From the NCBI GenBank assembly GCA_016720835.1, contig JADKJW010000014.1, positions 1 through 64,000 on the forward strand: 64,000 bases of DNA, written 5' to 3'. Positions 1 to 8,892 of this stretch are shown one piece after another. Numbering within the stretch: position 1 is the first letter of the stretch; the number at the start of each line of letters is the position of its first letter. A program made the translations under genes and the position numbers. Origin of the DNA: Ignavibacteria bacterium (GTDB taxonomy: Bacteria; Bacteroidota; Ignavibacteria; SZUA-365). Under the pieces are notes generated by a model. It was not told where the DNA came from, did not search any database, and was given only the letters and a program-made list of their open reading frames with translations.

Positions 1-1512
1 GTTCGACTTGCAGGACGTGACCGGGGTGTACGTCGATCCCCACCAGTAGAAGGCCATCGAGCCACCGTCGAAGGTGTTGCCGATGAACTGGTTGCGGTCG
101 TCGACGGAACTCGCCGAGTACACGATCGCATTGTACGTGCTGGTTGAGGCCATGATGGGATTCGACAGGGCGCAGTTCTGGATGGTGTTGTCGTTCGCCC
201 CGCCGCCCCATGCGAAGACGTTGGAGTACGTGGTGCCGGTGGACTTGATGGTCATGTTCTTGAACGTGACCCAGTCCGCGCCGCTCATGTTCACCGTCCA
301 GTTGTTCGCCGTCGAGGTCGGGCCGTACGTGAGTGTCACATCGGTCTTGTTCCCGGACTCGGACTGGAAGGTGATCGTGTTCGTCGACGAAGCGCCGGCG
401 ATGTTGGCGAGATTGAACTGCTCAGTGTAAGTGCCCGTGCGCACATTGAACACGACCGGTCCGCAGATGCCGTTCGCGTTCAAGTCCGCAGCGACTGCAG
501 CCAGATTGGGATAGTTGGGAGAGGCGCCGCCGACGGTGAAGGTGCCGGAGAGCGCGGGTTTCAACGTCGTGGTGAGCGTGTCATTAAAGACACCGCTATC
601 CGAAACCGTGTTCGGCATGGAGGTCCACACCTTCAAGGTATGCGGGACACCACCCGCGAAGGTCCGGGAGCCGAGTGTGATCGGCGTCGACGCGAGGGAG
701 GCCAGGGTACCGGACCAGGGGATGTCCGTCTGCGGCGTGCCGTCGTACACCCACTTGATCGTCGTGCTTGTCAGGGCGTTCTGGCCGTAGTTCATCAGAT
801 TGACAGTGATGTTCTGCGTGCTCGCGCAGAAATTGACCGGCGAGAGCAGATTCTGAATGCCGGCATCGTTGAGATACGCGGAGGACAGATCGATGCCGAA
901 GTCGTACCAGTTGCCGTCGGAGTTGCCCGCGGTGCCCGCGCAGTTGGCGCCGCCGGAACCATAGATGCGGCGATAGGGCGGCACGGTCATGCTCGATGCG
1001 CGGATCTGGACGCCGCCACCGCTGTAGCCTTCATGACAGACGATGACGATGAGTGACTGCGAGGGATTGTACGGATACGGGGTGTTCAGCGTGAAGCCGA
1101 ACCAACCGCCTGCTGCACCGGCGGGAATTGGCGATGATGCGGCACTGTATGCGAGCGTCATGCCCGCGGTGGTGTACGTCGTTGCGCTCGGGAAAGAAGA
1201 GCTTGTCGACTGGCCGAGCCAGATCTTGAGATTTGTATACGTGGTCGCGGTCCAGGCGGCGTTTCCCTTCCAGTAGACCTTGGTGATGCGTCCGGCATAC
1301 GCGCCCGAGAACTCGTTCGGGAGGTAATGCTGCTCGACCTTCGTCGTCGAAGTGGTCTGGAACGGGTAGATGTTGTTCGAGTTGCCGGAACCGCCGTTGT
1401 TGTACTGCGGTGTCTGGGCAATTGCGGAAGCCGCCATGACGGCGGCGAAAAACACTGTCAGCGCAGCGAGACGCCGCGCACGACTGGAATCAACGGTGTG
1501 GAACAGATGCAT
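1..1512 (-). CDS. Secreted beta-helix-type surface protein, 3'-truncated by window edge
   Basis: The minus-strand frame is open from an ATG at 1512 to the window edge (504 codons, no stop), so the C-terminus is missing. The start is supported by a strong AAGGAGG ribosome site 6 nt upstream. The N-terminus is a signal peptide (LAALTVFFAAVMAASAIAQ). Residues 35-190 form an Asn/Ser/Tyr-rich extracellular-looking domain. The part after residue 330 (motifs CGPVVFNVRTGTYTEQFN, NTIQNC) resembles right-handed parallel beta-helix repeats of Bacteroidota surface proteins. A T9SS sorting domain is likely beyond the edge but cannot be seen. Substrate or ligand is unknown. Confidence 0.8.
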   Translation of the reverse strand, partial: MHLFHTVDSSRARRLAALTVFFAAVMAASAIAQTPQYNNGGSGNSNNIYPFQTTSTTKVEQHYLPNEFSGAYAGRITKVYWKGNAAWTATTYTNLKIWLGQSTSSSFPSATTYTTAGMTLAYSAASSPIPAGAAGGWFGFTLNTPYPYNPSQSLIVIVCHEGYSGGGVQIRASSMTVPPYRRIYGSGGANCAGTAGNSDGNWYDFGIDLSSAYLNDAGIQNLLSPVNFCASTQNITVNLMNYGQNALTSTTIKWVYDGTPQTDIPWSGTLASLASTPITLGSRTFAGGVPHTLKVWTSMPNTVSDSGVFNDTLTTTLKPALSGTFTVGGASPNYPNLAAVAADLNANGICGPVVFNVRTGTYTEQFNLANIAGASSTNTITFQSESGNKTDVTLTYGPTSTANNWTVNMSGADWVTFKNMTIKSTGTTYSNVFAWGGGANDNTIQNCALSNPIMASTSTYNAIVYSASSVDDRNQFIGNTFDGGSMAFYWWGSTYTPVTSCKSN

Positions 1513-1933
1513 GAATCCTCCTTGTTGTATGGTCGTCTATCACTGTGGGATCGTGTTCATGATGCGCTGCGGATGCCCGTCAGAGGCAAGCCGCGAGGTG
1601 GCAATCGATCATGAAAAACAGGTACTGAGGTTGTATATGAACGCCGAGGCGAGGCGTCTGAGAGAGAGGCGAAACTGATGCCTGATCTTGGAAGCAGGCG
1701 GCGTACGGAATCCAACAATGATCATTGAAAATTACCCTTCTTCCGCCTCGTTGTCAATACGGAAGCACAGGTTTTTCAAGAAGATAACGTGCTACTGCTT
1801 ATTTATTTACTGAAGTGTAGTAAATATATTTTCGACGCAAGCGATTCATCGGATGGTGAAATTTGCAACAAACGCAAGAAATGAAAAAGCCGGTGAGAAC
1901 GTCACCGGCTTTTTCATTCGGAGCGAGTTGCGA
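1513..1933. other. Intergenic region with terminator, no gene seen
   Basis: AT-richer than its surroundings, especially 1715-1880. It holds the ribosome site of the left-edge gene (about 1516-1523) and, at 1884-1914, the terminator of the gene ending at 1934. Short frames here lack ribosome sites and protein-like composition. Confidence 0.6.
1884..1914 (-). terminator. Rho-independent terminator of the Ycf48-like gene
   Basis: Perfect 13-bp stem (AAAAAGCCGGTGA / TCACCGGCTTTTT) with a 5-nt loop at 1897-1901. It lies 20 nt beyond the stop codon at 1934. The A and T ends of the stem give a T-run on either strand, so it could act in both directions. Confidence 0.85.
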
Positions 1934-3760
1934 TTACCAGTCGCAGCGCATGATGGTGCCGCCCAGGCCGACAGCCCACATCCTTTTCGAGGTCACATAC
2001 GAGATGCCCGTGAGATTCGATTCGGTCGGGCGATCGAGACGCGTCCACGTTTTCCCACCGTTCATGGTCGTCAGCACGGTCCCCTCAGCACCGATGACTG
2101 TTCCGTTGGAGGCGTCTGCAAAATCGATGCCGGTGAGAGGGAGAAAGATATTGGTCGGCATCTGTTCCCAGGACTTGCCTCCATCTTCCGTCAGCAGCAC
2201 GGTGCCATGCGTTCCGCAGATCCAGCCTTTGTCGCGCCCGATGAATTTCACGGAAAGCAGGTCTTCCTTCACCGGCGAGGTCTGGGCTTCCCAGGAAACG
2301 CCGTCGTCGCAGGACAGGGAGATGGCGCCCTGCGCACCGACCGCGACCCAGCAGCGTGCGCCGGCGGCCGCGATATCCATCATTTCCATTTTGCTCGCGA
2401 GCGGGCTGATATTCCAGGTGTTTCCACCGTCGTTCGTGGTGCAGACAGTTCCTTCGTCGCCGATCGCGAGGCCGGTTTTCGCGTCACGGAATGCGACGCT
2501 GTTGAGGTTGAAGATCTTGTCGGACATCTGTATCGACCATGAGGCGCCGCCGTCCGTGGTCATCCCGATCTGTCCGCGATTCCCGACCGCCCAACCCTGG
2601 GACTCGTTCACAAAGTCGATGGCGTTGAGCTGCAGCGTTTTCCCGAACTTCGATTCCGTCCACGAATCGCCTCCATCGGCAGTCCGGAGAATTTCGCCGT
2701 CGCGTCCCATTGCGAAGCCGGTATTTTCGTTCACGAAATCCATAGAATAGAATGACGCGCGTGTGCCTTTCGAGACATCGGTCCAGCTTTCGCCCCAGTC
2801 CGTGCTGCGGAGGATCGTGCCCTCCACGCCGAGCGCGATACCGGTACCGTATTCGGTGAACGAGACGTCCATCAGGTCGGCCTCGGTGCCGCTTGCGACT
2901 TTTCTCCACGTCTCGCCCTTGTCCGTCGTGGCGATGATGACGCCGCCTTTTCCAACGGCCCAGCCTTTGTCGTCACCGACGAAGAACATCGAGATGAGGT
3001 CGACACCGGTCTTCGAGTCGATGTTGCGCCATTTCTCGCCGCGGTCGCCGGTCTTCAGCAGCAACCCGTTTCCACCGCAGATGAAGCGAACGGTATTGTT
3101 CACGTAGTAGATGTATTCCGGATTTCCGGGCAGGTTGAAATTCTTGCGGAGCCAGGTTGCGCCCGCATCCGTGGTTTCGAGAATCAGCCCCTGGTCCGAC
3201 CAGCCCATGATCCACCCGCGGTTGTCGTCGTCGAAGTAGATGGACCGGAGGAAGTGCGGGTCGGCGTAGGACTTGTTGACCCAGGTCGTCCCGCCGTCGC
3301 TGGTGTAGAGGATGAGTCCGCCGACGCCGACGGCCCAGCCTGTCTGGCGGCTGAAAAAGTTGATGGCATACACGCGCTTGTTGGTGCCGGTATTCTGCCG
3401 CTTCCAGGTCAGGCCGCCATCGGTGCTGCGCGAGATGATCCCGTCCTCGCCGCAGGCCCAGCCGTACTCGGCGTCGATGAAGCTCTCGTCATAAAAGGAC
3501 ACGTTGGTCCTGCTGTCGGCCAGTTTCCAGGTAAGGCCATCGTCGGTGGATCGGATGATCCGGCCATGATCGCCAACAATGACGATCACTTTCGGAGCCG
3601 GACGCTGAATGGAATTGTTCGTGTTGCCATGCGGCAGCGGATTCTTCCACGTCCACGTCTGTGCGGCGGCGGTGCCGTGCAGGATCGTCGCGAAAAGAGC
3701 GACCAACGTCCAGACGACGTAATGCGGCACACGCTCGAGCTCGGGGAAACGGCGATGCAT
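1934..3760 (-). CDS. Ycf48/BNR-repeat beta-propeller protein, exported
   Basis: A 608-aa protein made almost wholly of about a dozen 40-45-residue repeats of the form STDGGxTWK ... GWAVGxxGxIxxT, the pattern of Ycf48-like/BNR (sialidase-type) beta-propellers. The ATG at 3760 was chosen because GAGGA lies about 8 nt upstream; the longer frame starts at a TTG without a ribosome site. A hydrophobic export signal (VVWTLVALFATILHGTAAAQ) follows a short charged N-terminus. No T9SS domain is seen: the last repeat ends near the stop (AVGLGGTIMRCDW). In photosynthetic organisms Ycf48 helps photosystem II assembly, but this repeat type is widespread in non-phototrophic Bacteroidota/Chlorobiota surface proteins, so no specific role is inferred. 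The gene is single and transcribed away from the metal importer. Confidence 0.85.
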   Translation of the reverse strand: MHRRFPELERVPHYVVWTLVALFATILHGTAAAQTWTWKNPLPHGNTNNSIQRPAPKVIVIVGDHGRIIRSTDDGLTWKLADSRTNVSFYDESFIDAEYGWACGEDGIISRSTDGGLTWKRQNTGTNKRVYAINFFSRQTGWAVGVGGLILYTSDGGTTWVNKSYADPHFLRSIYFDDDNRGWIMGWSDQGLILETTDAGATWLRKNFNLPGNPEYIYYVNNTVRFICGGNGLLLKTGDRGEKWRNIDSKTGVDLISMFFVGDDKGWAVGKGGVIIATTDKGETWRKVASGTEADLMDVSFTEYGTGIALGVEGTILRSTDWGESWTDVSKGTRASFYSMDFVNENTGFAMGRDGEILRTADGGDSWTESKFGKTLQLNAIDFVNESQGWAVGNRGQIGMTTDGGASWSIQMSDKIFNLNSVAFRDAKTGLAIGDEGTVCTTNDGGNTWNISPLASKMEMMDIAAAGARCWVAVGAQGAISLSCDDGVSWEAQTSPVKEDLLSVKFIGRDKGWICGTHGTVLLTEDGGKSWEQMPTNIFLPLTGIDFADASNGTVIGAEGTVLTTMNGGKTWTRLDRPTESNLTGISYVTSKRMWAVGLGGTIMRCDW

Positions 3761-3957
3761 GAGATCTTCCTCGCTTGATAAGGTATGGGTGGAGGTCAAA
3801 AAAGAGTCGCCAGAAAATACTTCCCTTTACGCGGAAAACAAAAACGCCACGCGGTCCTTCCCTCGGAGGCAGGCTTCGCATCCATGAACGATTTTTTCGT
3901 AGTTTGCGCAATCACGGTCGGTTCCCGTCAACACAGAGAGCATTCTCCCAGGCACAC

Positions 3958-4872
3958 ATGCGTTTTCGTCCTCCCCGCTTCCGCACCGTTCTCCCCGTCC
4001 TTCTCCCCCTCTGGCTCCCCCTCTGGCTCCCCCTCTGCCTATTGGTGGCAGACGGCTGCGCGCCGAAGGACTCGCGAGAGACACCGAAACTCCTGATCGT
4101 GGCAAGCATCGCGCCGCTCGGGTCCCTCGCCTCCGAGATCGCAGGCGCGCACGCCGACGTGCTGATCGTCGTGCCTCCCGGAATGAATCCGCATGTCTTC
4201 GACCTGACCCCCGAACTCCTGCGCAGGGCGAGCGATGCCGACGTGCTCCTGCTCAACGGCGCGGGTCTGGAATTCTGGGCCGGGAAGCTGCGCGAAAACA
4301 TCCGCAACTCCGCGCTCATGGAAATCACCGCGACGGACGGGATGGCGCTGCTCGGAGGCCACGATCACGGCAATCCGCATTTCTGGCTCGATCCCATCCT
4401 GGCGATGGAGGCGGCGCGGCGCATACGCGGCGCGCTTGTCCGGAAGGACAGCAGCCACGAGGCGACGTACCGCGCCAACGCGCAACGTCTGCTCGATTCG
4501 CTCGGGATTCTTCACGCGGACATCCTCTGTGAGGTCGCCACCTGGCGGAAGCGCACGTTCATCGCCACCCACGCGACCTGGGATTACTTCGCGGCGCGCT
4601 ACGATCTGCAGCAGCTGGCAACGCTCGAGAGCATTCCCGGGCGCGAAATCTCGCCACGGGAAATGGCCGATATCATCCGCGTAATGCAGACGACCACGAC
4701 GACGGCAATTTTCGCGGAGACGCTGTCGTCGTTGAAAGCCGTGGAAATGCTGGCCACGGAGACCGGTGCGCGGTACGCGGTTCTCGATCCGCTCGGCAGC
4801 CCGCAGACCGCGACGCGGTACATCGACCTCATGCGGTACAACCTCCGTCACATGTCCGGGATCATGCGGTGA
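3958..4872 (+). CDS. Metal ABC transporter substrate-binding lipoprotein (ZnuA/TroA type)
   Basis: Cluster A-I periplasmic metal-binding protein of 304 aa that would deliver Zn2+ or Mn2+ to the importer encoded directly downstream. Expected ligands are visible: His in MNPHVFDLTP, His in NPHFWLDP, His in ATHATWDYF and Asp in VLDPLG. A short GGHDHG stretch stands where ZnuA proteins carry a longer His-rich loop, which leans towards zinc but does not prove it. The ATG at 3958 begins a lipoprotein signal ending LLVADGC; the 61 upstream codons look non-coding. The signal contains a 12-bp tandem repeat (LPLW LPLW LPLC). The stop overlaps the next start by 4 nt, so the three genes form one operon. 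No Zur or MntR box was recognised. Confidence 0.9.
   Translation: MRFRPPRFRTVLPVLLPLWLPLWLPLCLLVADGCAPKDSRETPKLLIVASIAPLGSLASEIAGAHADVLIVVPPGMNPHVFDLTPELLRRASDADVLLLNGAGLEFWAGKLRENIRNSALMEITATDGMALLGGHDHGNPHFWLDPILAMEAARRIRGALVRKDSSHEATYRANAQRLLDSLGILHADILCEVATWRKRTFIATHATWDYFAARYDLQQLATLESIPGREISPREMADIIRVMQTTTTTAIFAETLSSLKAVEMLATETGARYAVLDPLGSPQTATRYIDLMRYNLRHMSGIMR
4003..4038 (+). repeat. 12-bp in-frame tandem repeat inside a signal peptide
   Basis: Three copies of CTCCCCCTCTGG (last base C in copy 3) encode LPLW-LPLW-LPLC within the hydrophobic core of the lipoprotein signal. Gain or loss of a unit changes the core length by 4 residues without a frameshift. Confidence 0.85.
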
Positions 4873-5684
4873 GCGAGCACTCCCCATACCCCGACGTCGC
4901 GTTCGACCATGTCAGCATCGCCTACCAGGACCGGATCGCCCTCGAGGACGTCACGTTCTCGATCGCGCGCGGGAGTTTCTGGGGCATCATCGGGCCCAAC
5001 GGCTCCGGTAAGACGACGCTGGTGCGCGCCATCATTGGTCTCGTCGGCGCGCGCAGCGGGCGCATCCGCACGTTCGGCGTCGACCCGCGCGATCTGAGGG
5101 AGCAGCGGACCCTCATCGGCTACGTCCCGCAATCCGCGGAGGTGGATTTTTCCTTTCCCATCTCCGTCTCCGACGCGGTGCTGATGGGCGGCTACGGCAA
5201 GGCAGGCCGTTTCCGCCGCCTGTCGCGCGAGCTCCGCGACGCGACCGCGGCAGCCCTGGAACGCGTGCAGATATCCGATCTCGCGGCGAGACAGATCGGC
5301 GAGCTGTCCGGCGGCCAGCGGCAGCGCATGCTCATCGCGCGCGCGCTGGTGCTGCATCCGCGACTGCTGATTCTGGACGAACCCACCGCGGCGCTTGACC
5401 ACACGAGCAGCGAAGGGTTGTACGAATGGCTGCACGGCCTGAACGAGACCGACGGCACCACGATCCTGCTCGTCTCGCACGATATCGGCGTCGTCAGCAA
5501 GTGGGTGGATTCCGTGGCATGTCTGAACACGCGCCTCGTCGCGCACGGGCGCCCGTCCGACATCCTGACGACCTCGGCGCTGGAATCGATGTACGGTTGC
5601 GGCGCGGTCATTTTCCAGCACGGTCATATTCCGCACATGGTGGTGGACGCGGACCCGCACACGCACTCGGGAGACGGCGCATGA
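4869..5684 (+). CDS. Metal ABC transporter ATP-binding protein (ZnuC type)
   Basis: Cytoplasmic ATPase of 271 aa that powers the importer. Walker A is GPNGSGKTT (about residue 40), the ABC signature LSGGQRQRMLIARAL, Walker B LLILDEPTAALD and the switch His in LLVSHDIG. It starts at a GTG overlapping the upstream stop (GTGA), which implies translational coupling. The length fits the ZnuC/MntB family. The C-terminus ends in a short His-bearing tail (HGHIPHMV ... DPHTHSGDGA) that might bind metal; this is speculation. The permease start overlaps its stop in turn. Confidence 0.93.
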   Translation: MSEHSPYPDVAFDHVSIAYQDRIALEDVTFSIARGSFWGIIGPNGSGKTTLVRAIIGLVGARSGRIRTFGVDPRDLREQRTLIGYVPQSAEVDFSFPISVSDAVLMGGYGKAGRFRRLSRELRDATAAALERVQISDLAARQIGELSGGQRQRMLIARALVLHPRLLILDEPTAALDHTSSEGLYEWLHGLNETDGTTILLVSHDIGVVSKWVDSVACLNTRLVAHGRPSDILTTSALESMYGCGAVIFQHGHIPHMVVDADPHTHSGDGA

Positions 5685-6502
5685 TCGACCTGCTCAGTTA
5701 CCCGTTCATGCAGCGCGCGCTTGTGGAAGCGGTGATCGTCGGCGGCGTGTGCGCGCTTGTCGGCGTGTACGTCGTGTTGAACGGCCTGTCCTTCATCGGC
5801 GCGGGCATCTCGCACTCCGCCTTCGGGGGCGTCGCGCTCGGCCTGACGCTGGGCATCGAACCCACGATCTCGGCGCTGGTGTTCAGTTTTCTCGTCGCAT
5901 TGAGCATCGGCGCCATCAGCGACGAAGGCCAGGTGAAACACGACACCGCAGTGGGAGTGTTTTTCGCCGCGACCATGGCGCTCGGCGTCCTCCTCATCAG
6001 TTTCCTGCAGGGATATTACATCGACATCTTCGGGTACCTGTTCGGGAACATCCTCGCGGTCACCGCGGGCGACCTTCTCCTGAGTTCCATCATGGCCGCG
6101 GTGATCATCGCCGCCATCGTTCTCACCTACAGGGAACTGCTCGCGATGAGTTTCGACCGCGAGCATGCGCGCGTCATCGGGCTCCCCGTGCGCTTCCTGT
6201 CCTTCATGCTGCTCGGGCTGATCTCGCTGACCATCGTTGTTTCCGTGAAGGCGGTCGGCGTGGTGCTGGTCTCCGCGCTGGTCGTCACGCCGGCCGCGGC
6301 CGCACAGCAGCTGACCACGCGCTTCCGCACCATGCTCGTGCTGTCGGTGTGCTTCGGTATCGCGTCGTCGCTGGGCGGACTCGTCCTCGCATCGGCGGCC
6401 AACATTCCCTCCGGCGCAACGATTGTCCTCATCGCGACCGTGCTGTTTTTCCTGAGCTGGACCTTCTCCCCGAAGCGCGTCCGCCGGACGGCGCGGACAT
6501 GA
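5681..6502 (+). CDS. Metal ABC transporter permease (ABC-3 family, ZnuB type)
   Basis: Integral inner-membrane protein of 273 aa with 8-9 hydrophobic segments and the family pattern (LSFIGAGISHSAFGGVALG near residue 40; VKAVGVVLVSALVVTPAAAA near residue 190). The ATG at 5681 overlaps the ATPase stop (ATGA). An alternative upstream start in this frame would run through the ATPase gene and is rejected. It forms the channel for the metal delivered by the lipoprotein at 3958. The C-terminal Arg-rich tail is cytoplasmic. No terminator is seen in the 30 nt to the convergent gene end at 6533. Confidence 0.93.
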   Translation: MIDLLSYPFMQRALVEAVIVGGVCALVGVYVVLNGLSFIGAGISHSAFGGVALGLTLGIEPTISALVFSFLVALSIGAISDEGQVKHDTAVGVFFAATMALGVLLISFLQGYYIDIFGYLFGNILAVTAGDLLLSSIMAAVIIAAIVLTYRELLAMSFDREHARVIGLPVRFLSFMLLGLISLTIVVSVKAVGVVLVSALVVTPAAAAQQLTTRFRTMLVLSVCFGIASSLGGLVLASAANIPSGATIVLIATVLFFLSWTFSPKRVRRTART

Positions 6503-6532
6503 CCTCGCGGTGTTCGCGACGGCGACACGCGA

Positions 6533-6940
6533 TCAGTACGGAACGACAAACGGCAGGATGAGCATCACCGCGGCGATGGCGAATTTGCGCAGGCCGGCGT
6601 TGCGATAATCGGCGCTGGTCTTTTTATTCAGCGTATTCTTCGTGCGGTCGCGGAGGAAGCTGATGAAGTTCAGCGGGATGGTCAATTCCGTCATGATGAT
6701 CTGCACGTAGAGCACCAGCTGGCCGAGCTTCGGCACTTCGGTGATGAAGTGGACGAGCAGCATGGCGAAGGCGGCCGAGCTGAGGGCGAAAAAAAGCAGG
6801 TCGAACGAGCCCGGCTTCCCGGTCTTGTAAAACCGCAATTCCGCCTCCTTGTACTGCGCGGGTGTCGCAATCGCCCGTATCGCCGTCAGGAGATATGCGC
6901 AGAGGAAAAGGATCAGGGAGAGCGTTTCAAATTTCTGCAT
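6533..6940 (-). CDS. Small integral membrane protein, unknown function
   Basis: Not recognised. A 135-aa protein with about four hydrophobic segments (SLILFLCAYLLTAI, LLFFALSSAAFAMLLVHFI, LGQLVLYVQIIM, FAIAAVMLILPFVVPY) and basic loops (LRDRTKNTLNKK), consistent with an inner-membrane protein. The ATG at 6940 was chosen because everything further upstream is Arg/Thr-rich and non-protein-like, and because a TATATTTG promoter element lies about 30 nt ahead. It converges with the metal importer without an obvious functional link. Confidence 0.7.
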   Translation of the reverse strand: MQKFETLSLILFLCAYLLTAIRAIATPAQYKEAELRFYKTGKPGSFDLLFFALSSAAFAMLLVHFITEVPKLGQLVLYVQIIMTELTIPLNFISFLRDRTKNTLNKKTSADYRNAGLRKFAIAAVMLILPFVVPY

Positions 6941-7298
6941 GGGATGGTCTGTCTGTTCCGGAGAGTGGCCAAATATACGACGTCCCGCACTGATTTTCCG
7001 CGCCGCGCGGCCAGCGGTTTCCGAACGGACGTGCGCCATGCCGAAATCCGGCCTGTTTTCGACAGTCATGAAAAAAAATGAGCCGCGGATGTCAGGAATC
7101 GCATTTCCCGGTTGTCTTGCTCCTGTATGGCGTATTTCGAGCCATCTGTGTAGATTACGTGTTGCGGTGCAATTGTTCTCGACGCACCTCATGCCGGAAA
7201 CGGCGGCCTTCCCTTGAAGCACTTTCGAAATCACGCACATGTCTGGCTTCCCGAGCAGTTCGTCCACATCATTCATCCCCTGAACTGAAGGAGTTCCC
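6941..7298. other. Divergent intergenic region, no gene seen
   Basis: Separates two divergent genes. It holds a promoter -7-like element for the minus-strand gene at 6970-6977. For the plus-strand gene only GAAGGAG, 7-8 nt before the start at 7299, is clear. Nothing else was recognised. Confidence 0.5.
6970..6977 (-). promoter_or_regulatory. Bacteroidota-type -7 element (TATATTTG)
   Basis: On the minus strand this reads TATATTTG, an exact match to TAnnTTTG, 30 nt before the ATG at 6940. No convincing TTG -33 element lies 20 nt further upstream, so confidence is moderate. Confidence 0.4.
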
Positions 7299-8783
7299 AT
7301 GAAACACGTTTCGCTCCGGCATGTGCTTGTTCTCGCGATCTTCGTCCTCCTCCCGGCTCTTCTGCTCGTATCGTGCAAGGACGAGCCGACCGCCGCCCCG
7401 GATCAGAATTCCGTCATCAGCGGCATCGCGCGCGACGAGCAGGGATACATCGTCCCGAATGCCTTTGTCGAAGCCATCGATGCCGCGAGCGCGCGCATCG
7501 CGGCGGACTCGACCGACGAGTTCGGGCTCTTCTCGCTGACGAACATGCCCGCGGACCGCTCGGCACTGCGCATCCGCGTGACGCAGCCTGATTTCAAACC
7601 GTTCAGCGCGCCGATCTCCTCCGTCAGCGGCAGCGGAACGAATGGCGCGGTGGTGCTGATGGTGCATCAGGACAGCGCGTGCGGACGGCTCAAACTGACC
7701 ATCACCGAACTCGCCAACCATCAGCCGATCCCGGGCGCGGAAGTGCGTCTGAAGCGCAACGGCACGCTGGTCACCACCGTCACCTCCGACGCCACCGGCA
7801 TCGTGGAATTCAACTACCTCATGGCGGGCACGTACTCGCTGCGCATTGCGAAGACCGGATTCAAGGTCATCGAGCGCAGCGCAACGATTCAGTTCTGTGA
7901 CAGCACGAGCATGGACATCCGCATGGAGCCGACCGGTGGCGAGCAGGACAGCTGCTGCCACGGCATTCTGACCGTGCTCCCGCAGGGAGGCACACCGCCC
8001 GCGTTGCTCGTCGGCGCGATCGTGAAGCTCACCAAGGGCGGAGCGGTCATCGGCCAGCAGACCGTCGGCGCGAACGGGGCCATTTTCGACGGGCTCTGTC
8101 CGGGCAACTACGCCGTTCGCATTTCGAAGGGCGATCAGTACAAAGTGAAGGAACTCGAACTCGCGCTCGGCTGCAACGAGACGCGCACGATCGATCCGGT
8201 CCTCGAGGCCAACGCCACCAACGACAGTTGCTGCCACGGATCCATCCAGTTCACCATCGTCGATTCCACCACACGGGCCGCGCTCAACGGCGCCACCGTG
8301 AAACTGTGGAAGGGCAACACCTACATCACCTCGCAGGTCACCGGCGGCGACAACCGCGGCGCCGGCGTCGTGCTCTTCCCCAACCGCTGCGACGGGCAAT
8401 ACCAGATCAGCATCCTGCGGGATGGCTACACCTCACGCGAATTCGGCTTCACCATCGGGTGCAACGAGAACTACACGCACACGCTCGGCCTGAAGGAACG
8501 CACCGTCGATTCCTGCCGGACGGCGATTCTGCGCGTGCGCGTCAAGGACTCCACGTACGTCGATGCCGGCTGGCTCTCAGGCGTCACCGTGACGGTGATG
8601 TCCGGCGGGATGGTGTACGCGACGGGAACGACGGACGGGGAAGGCTGGTTCGAGGCCACCGCGCTGACGGCGCCTCGGAGCTACACCGTCACGTTTTCGA
8701 AGAGCGGTTTCCAGAACAAGACGGTGCAGTTCACGTACAACGAATGCAAGACGATTCAGGAAACCATCCGTCTCGCTCCCTGA
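7299..8783 (+). CDS. Cell-surface lipoprotein with four carboxypeptidase-regulatory-like repeats
   Basis: A 494-aa protein with a lipoprotein signal (LLPALLLVSC, lipid-attached Cys about residue 26). Immunoglobulin-like repeats of about 95 residues follow, in the style of carboxypeptidase-regulatory/Cna-B domains: SGIARDEQGYIVPNAFVEAID, GRLKLTITE...PGAEVRLKRNG, HGILTVLPQGG and HGSIQFTIVDSTT. Linkers repeat DSCCHG or DSCRT, and several repeats end in a Cys-containing strand, so paired cysteines are likely. These domains usually act as stalks or sugar-binding scaffolds; no catalytic motif is seen. The ATG follows GAAGGAG. A hairpin follows 20 nt after the stop. Confidence 0.8.
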   Translation: MKHVSLRHVLVLAIFVLLPALLLVSCKDEPTAAPDQNSVISGIARDEQGYIVPNAFVEAIDAASARIAADSTDEFGLFSLTNMPADRSALRIRVTQPDFKPFSAPISSVSGSGTNGAVVLMVHQDSACGRLKLTITELANHQPIPGAEVRLKRNGTLVTTVTSDATGIVEFNYLMAGTYSLRIAKTGFKVIERSATIQFCDSTSMDIRMEPTGGEQDSCCHGILTVLPQGGTPPALLVGAIVKLTKGGAVIGQQTVGANGAIFDGLCPGNYAVRISKGDQYKVKELELALGCNETRTIDPVLEANATNDSCCHGSIQFTIVDSTTRAALNGATVKLWKGNTYITSQVTGGDNRGAGVVLFPNRCDGQYQISILRDGYTSREFGFTIGCNENYTHTLGLKERTVDSCRTAILRVRVKDSTYVDAGWLSGVTVTVMSGGMVYATGTTDGEGWFEATALTAPRSYTVTFSKSGFQNKTVQFTYNECKTIQETIRLAP

Positions 8784-8804
8784 CCCTTTCTCAGCAGCTG
8801 TAAC

Positions 8805-8845
8805 GCAGAACGCGCCGTCCGGCATCACCGGGCGGCGCGTTCTGC
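8805..8845 (+). terminator. Hairpin terminator between convergent genes
   Basis: Perfect 13-bp GC-rich stem (GCAGAACGCGCCG / CGGCGCGTTCTGC) with a 15-nt loop, lying between convergent stops at 8783 and 8893. There is no strong T-run on either side, so efficiency is uncertain; it may serve both genes. Confidence 0.6.
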
Positions 8846-8892
8846 ATTGTGCGAAAGAAGCATTGTCTGCTTTGCGACAGTGCGCGCAGGGA

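Noticed and set aside
3761..3799. TTG-initiated N-terminal extension of the Ycf48-like protein
   Set aside because: The ATG at 3760 has a good ribosome site and the extra 13 residues are polar.
3775..3957. 61-codon N-terminal extension of the metal-binding lipoprotein
   Set aside because: Would bury the lipoprotein signal; composition is basic and non-conserved.
7299..8783. Adhesin or enzyme assignment for the repeat lipoprotein
   Set aside because: Only Ig-like regulatory repeats are seen. There is no catalytic or binding motif to name a function.
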